Source: Phyto melanocephala
Lineage: Eukaryota > Arthropoda > Insecta > Diptera > Rhinophoridae
Length of the DNA stretch: 64,000 nt
Assembly (NCBI GenBank): GCA_941918925.1
Contig: OW799236.1
Location: 72,382,465-72,446,464, forward strand
Direction of reading: 5' to 3'
A program made the translations under genes and the position numbers. Positions 1-11,540 of the stretch are shown piece by piece; position 1 is the first letter of the stretch; each line of letters begins with the position of its first letter. Below the pieces are notes generated by a model, which was not told the origin of the DNA, ran no database searches, and worked only from the letters and a program-made list of their open reading frames with translations.

Positions 1-200
1 CTTGCAGAAAATGATTCTAGTAAAGAAATGTTGCTAGGCAAAGTTATTGCTGCAGCGCTGACAAAAGAAAAAATCCTAAGATAACAACAAGAACCAAATT
101 AAAAACCTTTTAGTGTTTCATTAAGGAAACAGAAGTATAAAGAACAAAAAAAAATAAAAAACAGAAACACACATGAACACATACAGACATATTTACCTAC

Positions 201-794
201 CGTTGCCACATGCAAGTGCAAGTGAAAAAAAACCAATACACTAACACTTTTTTACTAACACAACTACACTTTGGCAACCTGCGACTCAGCTTGCGAAGAA
301 ATTTTTAAGCAAGTACAATTTTTACAGTTACGGCAAGTAAAGTGACAAGCCGAAAAACAGTGTTGTCTAATACTGAGTGTTTTGTTAACTCACTAATATA
401 TCATACAGTTGTGGTAAATAATTCAGCTAGTTTTTTTAATAAATATGTATATATTTATATGAAGAATATTAAGAAAAAATATATATATTCATTTAAAATG
501 TAAGTTTTAATATAAATATCAATTTTTAATAAAAAAAATTATATTAAAAAGTTATATGTCTAAAGGTAACGTTGAATAGTGGCTATTGACAACACTTAAT
601 TACCAATTGAAGCAGCGCCATTTGTTTTAAATTTGTTTGAAGTTTATTTGTTGACGACATTTTAAAAATGAACTTGCACTGTGCTGTGTAGCCACTCAAA
701 AAATTGTTGTGTTTTTTTTTGGAATTTCTCCTGATTTTCGTTAGTAATACGTATTTATACACTACTTGCAAGTAAATACTTGCTTGTGGCAACG
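201..794. mobile_element. Inverted-repeat element (MITE-like), CGTTGCCACA ends
   Basis: The left end reads CGTTGCCACATGCAAGTGCA. The right end, read inward on the other strand, begins CGTTGCCACAAGCAAGT and then drifts. The interior is AT-rich with no coding potential. I see no convincing target duplication, so the superfamily is open; the GTTGCCA core resembles some hAT ends. Confidence 0.45.
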
Positions 795-1210
795 TAGGGT
801 TACTTGACTATGATGACGGTCAGCGTTGTCAACTTTGAAATTTAAAAAAAAGCACCAATAACGAGCAAAAAGCACATAATTTTAAAAACATATATTTAAG
901 TTTTGATTTTATGTGATGCAAAATTTGTTCGTTGCAAAACACAAAAAAAAGAGTTTAGTAATGATTCTGAAAGTTCTTTTGGAGCTTAATAGAAAGAAAT
1001 GTTCTGATTCTACATAGAACGAAAAATGAAGTTCTAAATCCAAGAATTGAATGCTTAAGTTAGGCGAAATCATGCTTAGAATTTTAAGTTTGATTTATTT
1101 TTTAACAAATCGAGCTTGTTTTACAGAATCCAGTACAAGACAATTAAAATTAGAATTAACTTCTTAATAACTTAACTTGTTAATATTTAATAAAACGTAT
1201 TGTTGAATAA

Positions 1211-1972
1211 AGCTGGAGTTACATACCATCCGTTCATGCGTTGTTGCGTTTGATACTTTTTCACAATTTTATACGTTTCTAAATTCTAGTTACACAGAAT
1301 GCGATTTATGCATCAACTTTTCTGTTTTGATCAGCTGTTGTGTATAAATTTTTATTAACTAAAAACAATTGGAAAGTGAAATTGACATTTTAAGGCAATT
1401 TTTGGAATTCATTGAGTTTATCTATATGATAATTTGTGCTACAATGGCATACAAAAAGCACGAAAATAACACAAGCATTAATAAGCATCTCCTCCATTGC
1501 ACTTAATTTCTTTTGATAATAAAGAAACAGAGATGGCACTCAGCACATAATAGTCATCGATAAATAAAACAAAAATTTTGGTAATGAAAAAATTGTGTTT
1601 AAAATTAGTTTTTATGTATGTTTTTCTTAAAAGTAATTATAAACTTAATTTCAAATGCTTTTTCTTTTATAAAAAACATGTTTTAATACAAAAAAATGGA
1701 AAAAATAAATCCACCACACAATCAGATTTATCGATAACATCGACAAAAAAATATTATTTGTCATCCATGGCTATCAACAACAACTGACATTTTTTCACCT
1801 TTTCTGCAACGGATACAAAAGTAGAAAGTAAACCTACTTTGCTGCGTTGATACGTTTATGCATTCTTTTCGTTTTGCCGTGTCACTTGTCACATACAATT
1901 AAACTGATTCTACTTTTTGACAGATGCATAAAACGGAACAACGGATAGAACGCATGGTATGTAACTCCAGCT
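1211..1972. mobile_element. PIF/Harbinger-like MITE, copy 1 (762 bp)
   Basis: The left terminus is AGCTGGAGTTACATACCATC and the right terminus is its near-perfect inverted counterpart. A 3-bp TAA lies directly outside both ends (1208-1210 and 1973-1975). A 3-bp TWA duplication is the hallmark of PIF/Harbinger; the class is inferred from that and the terminal repeats, because no transposase is present. It is nested in the TA-flanked element. An inverted, shorter copy lies at 39158-39607. Confidence 0.65.
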
Positions 1973-2220
1973 TAAATGTCACAGCGTAAGTAATGCAGAC
2001 ACTGTACTATGCTACGATCAAATCAAGTTACGAATTCTTGAAACCAGCACATTTTTTTATTAATTCAATCTCGTTTATACTTAAACGAATCAATTTCCAA
2101 GCTTACGTACCGTACTTGAGTTTTTGGGTTTAAATCACTGTTATAATTTTTAAAATCAAACTTTGTTCGACTTAACTATTCCTGAAATTAGGGAATTCGT
2201 ACTTGACACATTCATTCTTA

Positions 2221-2872
2221 CCTTGCATTTAAACATGCAAATATACGTACCCATTCTGAGCGAAAAATTCTTCAAGACAGTCCAATCTCTTGCCATTGGC
2301 TTTTCTGTTTACACATGCAAGTGCAAGTTCAATTTCAAAATTTAGTTAAAGCGTAAACTTCAAAACATTTCCTTCTTGTTTTAATATTGCCACCACATTT
2401 ACTTTTTGTTGACTTTGTTTAGATAGAGTTACCGAGTTCATCATATAGGCGATTTTTTGGGGAAGCATTTAACATTTATTTTAAGTATTATTATTTTAAT
2501 AATATTAATGGTAAATAATTAACAAATTAGCTTTTTTATTTTGCATTAAAAAAAATATATCAAAATAATACATTTAACAAGTTAAGACTTTAATTACAAA
2601 TTTTAGAATAATCCAGTAAATTTGCATTAATTTTTAAAAGGGTAACATTGTTTATCGTTTTGACATTTATTGGCATGCCACTAACAAATTTCTACTCGCA
2701 TGCAAATTTAGCTGCCATTGCAAAAAATCTGAGTGTATTAGTAAAAAATTGTAAGTGTATTGAGTTTTTCTAACTGTAAGTGAGTGACCTGTGTAAACGC
2801 TAGGTTAGGTTGGATTGTAGATTGAAATAAAGGGCACCATTAGCATGTTGTGCGCTTTATTCATTTAGCGCG
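2221..2872. mobile_element. 652-bp insertion of unknown class with 12-bp duplication
   Basis: The homologous copy at about 4.2 kb runs through this site without a break. Here CATTCATTCTTA (2209-2220) is followed by 652 bp of unrelated sequence and then CATTCATTTTTA, an 11/12 target duplication. The insert includes a GGTTAGGTTGG stretch and a CATGCAAGTGCAAGT word shared with 201-230. No ORF or poly(A) tail was recognised. Confidence 0.5.
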
Positions 2873-2987
2873 CATTCATTTTTAAATCAATTATTTTGTA
2901 TTCGGTTTAAGATAAATCGTACTTACCGTACTTTAGACACCGCTACGGATCAATTAAAGTACGGATTACTTGGTTTTTTTTTGAGTG

Positions 2988-3572
2988 TATCAATACAAAG
3001 TTTTTATGACCTAAAATTGCAGTTAGTAGAAAAAAAAAACATAAAATAAAAAAAAATACGAATATAAAGTCAAGCGATACAGGGTCTTCACCGTATCCTG
3101 TTTATTTCGGAAAGTTATGAGTAAAGTTCCGGTATACGAAAAAAAAACTACTGAAGCTCCTGTGCTTAAAGCACCAAGTCAACTACAGTTAAGACCTTTA
3201 AAGCTAAAAATTGTATTAAAAACAAGTAACACTGCTACATATAACAGAAACATTATGTACAATCAATCGTCATAATTATTTCAATAGTTTTAACATGTTT
3301 TTCTACCTTACTGAAACGAATTTTAATTGAAGAACTTAAATTTAGCACTTGGTATCACCAAAGAAAAGCACAAAAAAATTAAAAACCCGATGAGCCAAAA
3401 AGCACTAATACACCTAACCACCAACGCTGACAACACTGCTGACGATGTTATTGATGTATTAAGAAATAGAAAAAGCTTTAAAATATTGTATACTATTCTT
3501 TACTGTATGACCTTAAGAGTATACCTATGTTTGTGTATATGTACTTCCATTAGCGTACACATCTTATAAAAA
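2988..3572. other. Unannotated AT-rich spacer
   Basis: I see nothing supportable here. An 80-codon open frame at 3327-3569 has low-complexity composition and no family resemblance. Confidence 0.5.
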
Positions 3573-3687
3573 AACAAGTAAGAGTGCTATATTCTGCCGT
3601 GCCAAATCTTATATACCCTTCACAACGTGTAGTCATGCAATAACAATAGTTTGTATCACCATTCATCTCATATGAAATACGTACATA

Positions 3688-4322
3688 CACAGAAAGAAAA
3701 ATAATGTTCTAAATTCAAGAATTAAATTCTTACTTTAAGCCGAAATCGTGCTTAAAAATTCAAGTACGATTTATTTCTGGTTTTCTTAAAACAAGTACAA
3801 AACGGGATTGTTTTACAAAATCAAGTACAAGACTATTAAAATAAGAATTAACTTCTTAAATTAAGTCTTATTTCGCTCAAATTAAAAACAAACTTATATT
3901 TTTTGGACATTTGCTTAGATAAACACACTCTTTAAAATTTCAAGTATGTTTTTATAATTCTCATTTTGTTTTTCATACTTTAGCTATAAGTAACAATATT
4001 TACGACAGCAAAGCTGTAGCAGTTTCAGAGTTAACTTAGCTTTCATAATTTGTCCGCTACTTTTTATGAAACTTATAGCAAAAAGAATTAATCTTTTTTT
4101 AAGCTTATTTCAAGTACGGTTTCGTGCTTAAATCAAGCTAATAGTTCTTAAAATCAAACTTTTTTCGACTTAAATATTCCTAGAATTAAGAAATTCGTAC
4201 TTAAAACATTCATTCTTAAATCAAGAATTTTGTACTTGGTTTAAGGAAATCCGTACTTACCGTACTTCTGACACCGCTACGTATTGATTTAAGTACGGAT
4301 TACTTGATTTGTTTTTTGAGTG
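3688..4322. mobile_element. TA-flanked MITE, copy 2 (635 bp), clean insertion
   Basis: It begins CACAGAAAGAAAAATAATG and ends TTGTTTTTTGAGTG, with TA directly outside both ends (3686-3687, 4323-4324). The uninterrupted relative at 9291-10132 supplies the empty site, confirming insertion at a TA. The interior is rich in CTTAAAT/AAGTACG words and has no ORF. It is Tc1/mariner-like by duplication length only. Confidence 0.65.
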
Positions 4323-4389
4323 TACATATAAAAAACATACATATATAAAAACATCCCATTGTAAAATTATAAATTTACGTATGTATGTT

Positions 4390-4618
4390 AAAAAAAAAAA
4401 AAATAAAAAAAAATTAAAAACAAATTTTAAAAAAAATTTTAAAATAAATTAAAAAAAAAAAATTAAAAACAAAAATTTAAAAAAAATTTAAAAAAAAATA
4501 ATTTAAATATATATAATAAATATAAAACAAAAAAAAAAATAAAAAAAATTAAAAAAATAATAATATAAATAATATATTAAATAAAAAAATATAAAAAAAA
4601 TAAATAAAATTTTTTTTT
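4390..4618. repeat. A-rich low-complexity core of DINE-1-like element
   Basis: About 230 bp consists almost only of A with scattered T. The same relative position in the copies at 9720-9955 (T-rich, other strand) and 57000-57165 is equally simple, so this is part of the element rather than chance. Confidence 0.7.
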
Positions 4619-4975
4619 CGCTCAGCTGGGATTTTATGCCACGTTTTCTCTAAATAGTATACACGTTTGTGTGTATGTATGTTATTGTTAATGTTATTTT
4701 TGTGAAAAAAAATCCAGGTGGTCGTGGTTTTTTGCTCACATCTCAGTTGTTATGTTTCTGATTTTCAATACCGATCTACTCCCGAATATTCCTGATATTT
4801 TAATACCGGGTCCAGGCGATATCGGGGGGCTTGAAAAAGTTGATTTCAACATACACACGAACAGACGGACAGGCTGAAAGAGCTTAATCGACTTCCCTAT
4901 TCCTAAGCTTTCAGAAAATATAAGCTTTATGGGGCCGGAAATGAAAATTGTAGAAATTTCACATCAGTATGTCAT

Positions 4976-6429
4976 ATTTTAAAAACCGTTATAATTTCTA
5001 AGTAAAGGATAGTCAATTTAGTCAATTTAATTTTTAGCAGAGACATAAATATAATTTAGAACTAAATATAATTTAAAAAAAAATAATAGAGAAAAAGAGA
5101 AAAATATTAAACGAAATCGCCAAAAAAAAAGATTATATACAATTAAAAAAATTTTAACAAAAACTTAACCAAATATAATAAAACAGTATAGCAACATTAC
5201 CAAGAAAATGGGTAAACTTACAAGCGCCAGCCCATTTTCTTAAACCAACTTGTTTAATATTTACTCTTAAAAACTAGTTTTAAAAAAACTCCTTTATTTG
5301 ATTGTAATTTGCAGCAGCACACAGCTGCAACTGCTAGCAGACAATTTGCTGAAAACATGCAAATGCATAAAGGTCTTATGTTTTGTTTTCTTGTGCCCTT
5401 TCCAGTGTTTCTCAAATTCGTTAAGTATCTCTTTCAAACGAAGAAAACGGAATATTTTATAAAAAAAAGAAAATAAATAAAAATGAGAAAATTATAAACC
5501 TAAATACTATATACTAAGTAAAAAAAATTGCTGATTAAAGAGTGCTGATGATAATATTGTCACAGATAATAGTGTCACTTAGTTTTTTCACAAATGAAAG
5601 AAATATATGAACTTGAAAGCCAGTATTAGAATCTAAAAAAATTTTAACAAAATTTCAAAAAGAAGTTTGATTATTCAAAATTAATAATAATAACACAAGG
5701 CTTGTCTTAGCGATCATTTTGTCTGGCCAATACCAACATACTTTTGATAACGGAAAAAATTATAACATCGAACTGACAATGATGGAAAAAAATTGTAACA
5801 TAAATCTGATAACAAGAAATAAGTAATTACAACAAAAGAAAAAAACTTTAGTAGAAAATTTTGTTCACATTCTCCTATGGAAAGATATATAAATGCAGTA
5901 TTCATTAATTTATCGACATCTATTTGTTACTAGTTTGCGTGTTAAACAGATGATATTTACAACCAACAGTAAAATACTGATCACGAAGGATTGATGAAGT
6001 AACCGTAGCTTAGGACTTCTTAATCAATAGTGCAAAAGAATTCATTCTAGATGACTTTCTAAATGCGATATAACTTTTCATGTAAACAAACATCATCACC
6101 TCATAAATCATCGGTTGCTTTTTTTTTATCAAATATGCATGAGTTCTAGACATTTGTTAGAATGCAGCTCATTAATATGTTTTTATAAGCACATGATCTC
6201 CAATGATACGTTACTGTAAAAACCATTAGTGTTTGTACCAAAATTGTGTAATCAGTTGAACCCTTGCAAAATCACTGTTTCGTAATGTGTTTTATTATCA
6301 CTAAACAAACATTTTGTGTGAATTTAATTCTCAAGCCAGAGTATTTTTACTGACAGTCCTGTTAAAAATTTGTGACTGAATACAAAATGTTGTAGTACAG
6401 ACTTCAGATTTTATTAAGTTAAAAATGAC
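4976..6429. other. Unannotated AT-rich spacer
   Basis: No gene, repeat boundary or RNA is recognised. Only short A/T-biased open frames occur, for example minus strand 5714-5905. Confidence 0.45.
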
Positions 6430-6650
6430 TTTAAGTGTAGTTATAGTTTTGTTCCAGATAAGTTACGGTTTCAATGTAGTTCAGTTATATTTCAGGTTTA
6501 GTTAAACTCTAGTTGAATTTTAGTTCAGTTCAGTTAAGGTCTTGCTTAGTAGATCAGTTCAGGTTTAGTCCCAATTCAGTTCTAGTACAGTTTTAATTAA
6601 GGCTTAGATCAATTAAGTGAAGTTATTTTTAAGTTCTGGTTAAGTTAATA
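6430..6650. repeat. Degenerate AGTTCAGTT/AGTTTAGTT tandem repeat, left part
   Basis: Loose tandem repeats of units such as TAGTTCAGTT, CAGTTCAGGTTTAG and AATTCAGTTCTAG. The array resumes at 7690-7810, so the Helitron 6723-7508 and its flanks split it. Confidence 0.55.
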
Positions 6651-6722
6651 TGTAGATTGTTTACCTTTTTATATTATTTAATTGTGGTGATTGTTCAAAT
6701 GTATGTTTTATTTTATTAGTTA

Positions 6723-7508
6723 CCAGCCAAGGTCGGCGTGCGTTGCTACTCCCCTTAATGAATAGAAATGCATTCTGAAGTTCAATTGAATATATTAAAA
6801 ATTATATTTAATTGATTATTATTGTAATGTAAGTGGGTATACAATATATTTGGTTTTTCCATTTGCTGTAAAAATGAAAAAAATTTTTGGTGTTCCCACT
6901 CTGAAGCATGCGACGTACAGCTGGCCATGTGAAAAGAATGGATTTTCCAAATTCAATCCTGCAACATGTAGAAATTGTCCTTGTGCTTTGTTAATGGTTA
7001 TAGCGAAGGCAAGGCGAACTGAAAACTGCAGCCTCTAGAAGTTGAAAGGCAAATCGGTGGGAACCATTGGAATGCGTGGAAATAGCTGAAAATAATAACT
7101 TATTTTTAATGGGGGGGGTGGCACTGCCCTCCTTTCTAATTGCGAAATTATGTAGTCATGACAGCTTAAAATGTGTGCAAAGTTTCAGAAAAATCGGTAA
7201 AGTGCAAGAAGCTAAAAATTATAACTTTTTTTATGAGCGTGACACCGCCCACTTTTGTAATCTCGAAATTGTATAGTAATGACAGTTCAATATGTGCGCA
7301 AAGCTTTACAAAAATCGATCTAGTGAAAGTAGCTAAAAATTATAACTTATTTTTTATGGGTGTAGCCCCGCCCACTTTTTACCACCCATAAACACTCCCT
7401 GGAATGTGTACAACAACTTGCCAAAGTTTAAGTCCGATCGGCTTCACGGTTTCGGAGTCTATAGCTAACACACACACACACACAGAATTTCACTTTTATA
7501 TCTATAGA
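6723..7508 (-). mobile_element. Deleted Helitron with helicase tail (786 bp)
   Basis: Read on the minus strand, the element starts at 7508 as A|TCTATAGATATAAAAGTG, passes a TGTGTGTG run and ends GGCTGG|T at 6723. This fits the Helitron rule of 5' TC, 3' CTRR and insertion between A and T. The interior holds three imprecise ~115-bp tandem units containing a GCCCACTTTT-like word (7078-7385) and the helicase fragment 6819-7035. Everything between the 5' end and the helicase tail (Rep and most of the helicase) is missing, so this copy cannot move by itself. Confidence 0.65.
6819..7035 (-). pseudogene. Helitron PIF1-like helicase, C-terminal fragment
   Basis: The minus strand encodes about 70 residues in one open frame ending at TAA 6819-6821. 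It includes FAITINKAQGQ, a helicase motif V-type segment with the Q between K and GQ, followed by GLNLENPFFSHGQLYVAC and FRVGTP, the motif VI region with its arginine. In Helitrons this domain is the extreme C-terminus of the Rep-helicase protein, and the position just inside the element's 3' end fits. The upstream Rep domain and helicase motifs I-IV are absent. The expected Ser before the motif VI Arg is Phe here. Identification by motif is fairly firm; it is a non-functional remnant. Confidence 0.7.
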
Positions 7509-7689
7509 TTTATTTATTTATTTACTTTGTTGGTCATCTTCAGGAGATTTCTAAATCGAAAAAAAAAACAAATATTAATTTGTATACAAAAGGACCATAA
7601 AAATTAATGCACAGTGGACGGCCACATTAAATTCTAATTAAGTTATAGTTTAATAATTGTTTAGTATTATTTCTAGTTAATTTCTACTT

Positions 7690-7810
7690 CTACAAGTTGT
7701 AGTTAACTTTTCGTTCAGTTTAAGTTCAATTATAGTTCAGTTCTAGTTCAGTTTCAGTTCAGTTTTACTTTAGTTCTAGCTTAGTTCTTGTTTAGCTCTA
7801 CGTAGTTTTA
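7690..7810. repeat. Degenerate AGTTCAGTT tandem repeat, right part
   Basis: Continues the array of 6430-6650 with units such as TAGTTCAGTTCTAG, CAGTTTCAGTTCAG and TAGCTTAGTTC. Confidence 0.5.
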
Positions 7811-9290
7811 AGTTTAAATGCTGCTAGTTGAACAGACACGGAACCACTTCTTTGAACTACAAAAAAGAGCAAAAATAATAAATTAATTTTTTAAGCATTG
7901 TTATAAATATAAAAAAAACTGTAGATATAATGACGTTAAGTAAAGTAACAAAAGAAAAGACAACATAAAACGAGCAACTAGTTTTTACTTATTGCTTGGC
8001 TCTAGTTGCCTTAACTTGGTGCTTTATGCTTTTAAGAACAAAATGAAAAAATAATTGCAAAGACTCCAACAATTGAAAAATTATGGAGCAGCGCAAAATT
8101 AAAGTATATATTAACTTAAAAGTATTCAGAAAAACAAATATTTAGTTATGCAAATTTTCATGCTTGTTCTTATTATTATGCTTAGTTTTTGTTAATTTTT
8201 GTTTTCTGGCTTAAATTTGATAATTTATAGAACTGAAAGGAAACAAGAGTAAAAGGAAATTGTGGTAGTACAAAAAGTTTTCTTTTTGCTACACACACTT
8301 TGAAAAGAAAAACTAATTTTATTTAAGAAAATGAATAAATTCAATCAATGGATATTAATTAATTTCAATGATTTGGTTTAACATATTGCTGCTTATATAT
8401 TGTAGTTGTTGGCTGTAACATAAAAATGCTAATTTTGTAAAGCGGAAATATATTTTATCTTTTATTTCAAAAAGTGCTTAGCATTGTAGTCACATACGAT
8501 AAACTTAGTTTAATGGATGGAAAATATTTTACATATTTTCTTATTTGGAATAACTAAAAAGTCGCAACTTGCTTTCACAGTCGAGAATGCTCCACAAATC
8601 ACATTTGTACGAACAATTATTTTGGATACCAACTTATTCTATAACGGCTTTAAAATTTCAACAACTTTTTCCAGTATTTTAATTTTGTACTTTTAAGTAA
8701 ATACGAAAACATATAAATTTAAATAACTTAAATTGTGTATTAATTTTAAATTTGTGACACATTCGAAGTAATTCTATATTTCAATTGAATGTTTGGCAAA
8801 TAACTTATGCAAATGTCTAATTTAAAATAATGTACCTTGATTTGGAATTCTATTTCCTGCTCTTTGTTTTCATAAATTCTATTTATTTTACTTATCTACT
8901 CATCATCGCTTTTATCTAACTGTCAGCCTAGCTGTCTCTATGTTTTATTTTTTTTTATTTTATATTTTATACGTATAACGTTTTATTATTGTAGAGAATC
9001 TTTAAAATAATTGATTCAAATCTATTCATGTATTCAAATTTGTGTCAATGTATTATTTTTTTTTCATTTATCTTATTATTTACAAACACAGTATTTTCGG
9101 TAAATGCAAAAATTATACAAAGGAAATAAAGTAAATTTAGACATTTGTCGCAGAAAATGTTGTCAATACTCATACATATGTACGTATGTATGTATGTTCG
9201 TATCAAGGTTAATGGCAAGAAAAAATTATAAATTTTTTGGTTTCGCATTTCGTGTACTCATCAGAAAAGAATTTGCTAAAGCAGGATTGT
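7811..9290. other. Unannotated AT-rich spacer
   Basis: No gene or clear repeat was found. Short A/T-rich open frames around 9045-9328 overlap on both strands and look like chance. Confidence 0.45.
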
Positions 9291-10132
9291 TTTTATACCC
9301 TTCACACAGTGAAAAAGGGTATATATAGGTTTGTCATTCCGTGTGAAATTTCTACAATTTTGATTTCCGACCCCATAAAGTATATATTTTCTGAAAGCTT
9401 ATGAATAGGGGAGTCGATTAAGCTCTGTCAGTCTGTCAGTCTGTCCGTCTGACCGTCTGTCCGTGTGTATGTTGAAATCAACTTTTTGAAGCCCCCCGAC
9501 ATAGGTTGGACCCGGGTAAGGTATTAAAATATCAGAAATATTCGGGAGTAGATCGGTATTGAAAATCAGAAACATCGGTACATAAACAACTGAGATATGA
9601 GCAAAAACCCACGACCACCTCGATTTTTTTTTCACAAAAACAACATTACAACAACAACATACATACATACAAACGTGTATACTGGTTAGAGAAAACGTGG
9701 CATCGAATCCCAGCTGAGCCAAAAAAAATTTTTTTTTTAATTTTTTTTTAATTTTTTTTTTAATTTTTTTTTTATTTTTTTTTTTATTTTTTTATTTAAT
9801 ATATTATTTATATTTTTATTATTATTTTTTTTTTTTAATTTTTTATTTTTTTTTTGTTTTATATATATTATATACATAATAATTTTTTTTTAAATTTTTT
9901 ATAAATTTTTTTTTTAAATTTCTTAAAATTTTTTTTTTTTTTTTGTTTTTTTTAACATACATACGTGAATTTTTAATTTTACAATGGGACGTTTTTATAT
10001 ATGTATGTTTTTATATGTATGTACGTATTTCATATGGGATGAATGGTGACACAAACCACTGTTATTGCATGACTACACGTTGTGAAGGGTATATAAGATT
10101 CGGCACGGCCGAATATAGCGCTCTTACTTGTT
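9291..10132 (+). mobile_element. DINE-1-like (Helentron-associated) element, full-length copy
   Basis: It starts TTTTATACCCTTCACACAGTG, one end of a short hairpin with AAAAAGGGTATA. It continues through CCGACCCCATAAAGTATATA and a (GTCTGTC)n stretch, and has a T-rich core at 9720-9955. It ends with the hairpin ATTCGGCACGGCCGAAT and then ATAGCGCTCTTACTTG. The layout matches Drosophila DINE-1/INE-1 non-autonomous Helentrons (knowledge-based). The 107-codon minus-strand open frame 9399-9722 lies wholly in the repeat and is not a gene. Confidence 0.65.
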
Positions 10133-10614
10133 TTTCATTTCATTTGCAACACACTGAAGAACATGTCTAATATCTGGTAAGAAATATTCATGCGATATCA
10201 AAAGACTTTCCGCCGGTGTTGTCAATAAGCAAAGAAAAAACATGGTTATGGTGTTTGTAATCCAAGGGCAAATTACTATGAATCCAATTATGTATAATTG
10301 TAATTAAAACACATAATGGTAGCCAGTAAACATTATATGTTTAATTACAGAATCATGCAGTTGTTATATTATGACCTTAAATCTTTATTAAATAATCCCA
10401 TGCAATCATAGCAAAATGACACATCTACCAAATATTAATTTAAATTATCATAATATGTTCTTACATTACATTATAAAAAGGTCCTATTCTATTGTTAAAA
10501 TTTTTCCTTACTTTTAAACATTCGGTTATTTATTTCAGGATATTCCATTATTCTATTTATTCCATTTTTATAGAGATATAGAACTTTTAAATGGATTAAA
10601 CAAACATGAGTTTT
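10133..10614. other. Unannotated AT-rich spacer
   Basis: Nothing is supportable between the DINE-1-like repeat and the transposase remnant. Confidence 0.45.
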
Positions 10615-10617
10615 TTT

Positions 10618-11215
10618 TTAATTGACATGAAGTCTACTTTATTCGAAAGATAATCTTCTGGCGTTATAGTTTAAATAGGACTTCTGGGATATAACAGCCT
10701 CGACTGGCGTAACCTAAACTGTAGGTCAAAATTTCGAAGACTTTTTCTAACATTTTTGGCCGTCTATTGGCAATAATGTGCGAATGTTGTCCTCCAAGTA
10801 GTCGAACGTTTAGGGCTTATCGAAGTTGACTAGTGACATCAACATTTCCTGTGGTTGAAACCACAGCTCCTGCACATCATGCTTGTTCAATTGATGATAG
10901 ACAAAATCAGTAATCATGGCTCTATATCGCGGTTACCATTGACTGTAACGCTTTGACCAGCATCGTTTTTAAAAAAGAACGGAAAAATTATTCCATCAGC
11001 CCATAAAGCATACCAAACAGTCAGCTTTTCCAGATATACTGCTGTCTATACATACACTTGAGTGATAATAACACTCCAAATATGACTGTTTTGTTGATCG
11101 ACATAGTTATTAAAAAAAATGAACTGTCATTTATGAAAATTGGTATCAATGGCAATCTTGTGTTGGGCACATAAACGGAATCTACGCCTTGCTTTTCATG
11201 CGTTGTCTATTCATG
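10618..11215 (-). pseudogene. Tc1/mariner-superfamily transposase remnant
   Basis: Minus-strand reading gives, across frames, AQHKIAIDTNFHK, then NNYVDQQNSHIWS (the V-N-K-Q-N...W block), EKLTVWYALWADGIIFPFFF and NDAGQSVTVNGNR, then ELWFQ followed directly by SLVNFDKP and YLEDNIRTLLP. These match, in order, the catalytic-domain landmarks of fly mariner-type transposases of the kind that carry QQDGAT and FLWGYVKSLVY. The QQDGAT motif is replaced and the segment up to SLVYANKP is deleted (roughly 70 codons). Frameshifts and stops are scattered. The N-terminal DNA-binding domain is missing upstream of 11215. No terminal repeats were resolved. Confidence 0.7.
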
Positions 11216-11245
11216 TTGAAATACCATCTATATATATAAAAGTGA

Positions 11246-11540
11246 TTTTTTTTTTGCTTTCGAGCCGGTGGTGTGGAATCTACATAGATACAAGTGGCCC
11301 GTGCCACAAGCATGTACGATTCGCCTTAGCGCCTACGTACTAAACCACACCCCCCTCGATCATCAACGGACATCCCCACGGGACTGCCAATAGGTATTAC
11401 TTCGCGGGGGCCGTTGGCATTTACGCCTCCTCCTCGTCGGACCGTCTAGCCCTTTCCAGCCTTCTTAGGTCCTTAATTATCCGGGAGCACACTCCACTAA
11501 AGACCTCCCAGTTTTCCGTTGAAATGATGGTGAACATATG
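11246..11540 (-). mobile_element. 5'-truncated LINE tail, possibly R1-like
   Basis: On the minus strand a coding-looking stretch of about 30 residues (ENWEVFSGVCSRIIKDL, then RRLERARRSDEEEA, stop) is followed by a GC-rich untranslated region and a ten-base poly(A) (T10 at 11246-11255 on the plus strand). That order is expected for a truncated LINE 3' end. GC content is far above the surroundings. Assignment to the R1/jockey group rests only on the style of the C-terminus. A TCTATATATATAAAAGTGA word just to the left (11227) resembles a Helitron start and may be a separate fragment. Confidence 0.4.

Larger units (their letters stand above)
1013..2987. mobile_element. TA-flanked MITE, copy 1, carrying two nested insertions
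   Basis: Both flanks and long stretches of the interior match the cleaner copy at 3688-4322: the block rich in TTAAGTAC-like words, the phrase ACACCGCTACG, and an end reading TTTTTTTTTGAGTG before TA. Dinucleotide TA lies at both ends, as in Tc1/mariner. The copy is about three times longer than 3688-4322 because it is interrupted at 1211-1972 and 2221-2872. There are no ORFs of note. Confidence 0.55.
3573..4975 (-). mobile_element. DINE-1-like (Helentron-associated) element, interrupted
   Basis: The left (3') end is AACAAGTAAGAG followed by a decayed hairpin (TCTGCCGTGCCAAA) and TATACCCTTCACAACG, all matching the end of 9291-10132 in inverse orientation. The right part holds the family's ACTCCCGAATATT and GGTCCAGGCGAT blocks and CATACACACGAACAGACGG. 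Such an arrangement (3' hairpin plus a subterminal TATACCC and GTCTGTCCGTCTG block) resembles Drosophila DINE-1/INE-1, which is a knowledge-based inference. The copy is split by the insertion 3688-4322 and contains an A-rich core at 4390-4618. Confidence 0.6.

Noticed and set aside
813..840. CAGCGTTGTCAACTTTG at 821 and again at 63187 as hAT-like tips
   Set aside because: Neither has a visible inverted partner, so these could be chance or single relic ends.
2805..2816. GGTTAGGTTGG and similar stretches (also 22553-22567) as telomere-like repeats
   Set aside because: Too short, and higher flies lack TTAGG telomeres; better explained as LINE tail remnants.
9399..9722. 107-codon minus-strand open frame, among the longest in the window
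   Set aside because: It lies entirely inside a DINE-1-like repeat, its residues translate the (GTCTGTC)n and hairpin sequences, and it has no start context or domain.
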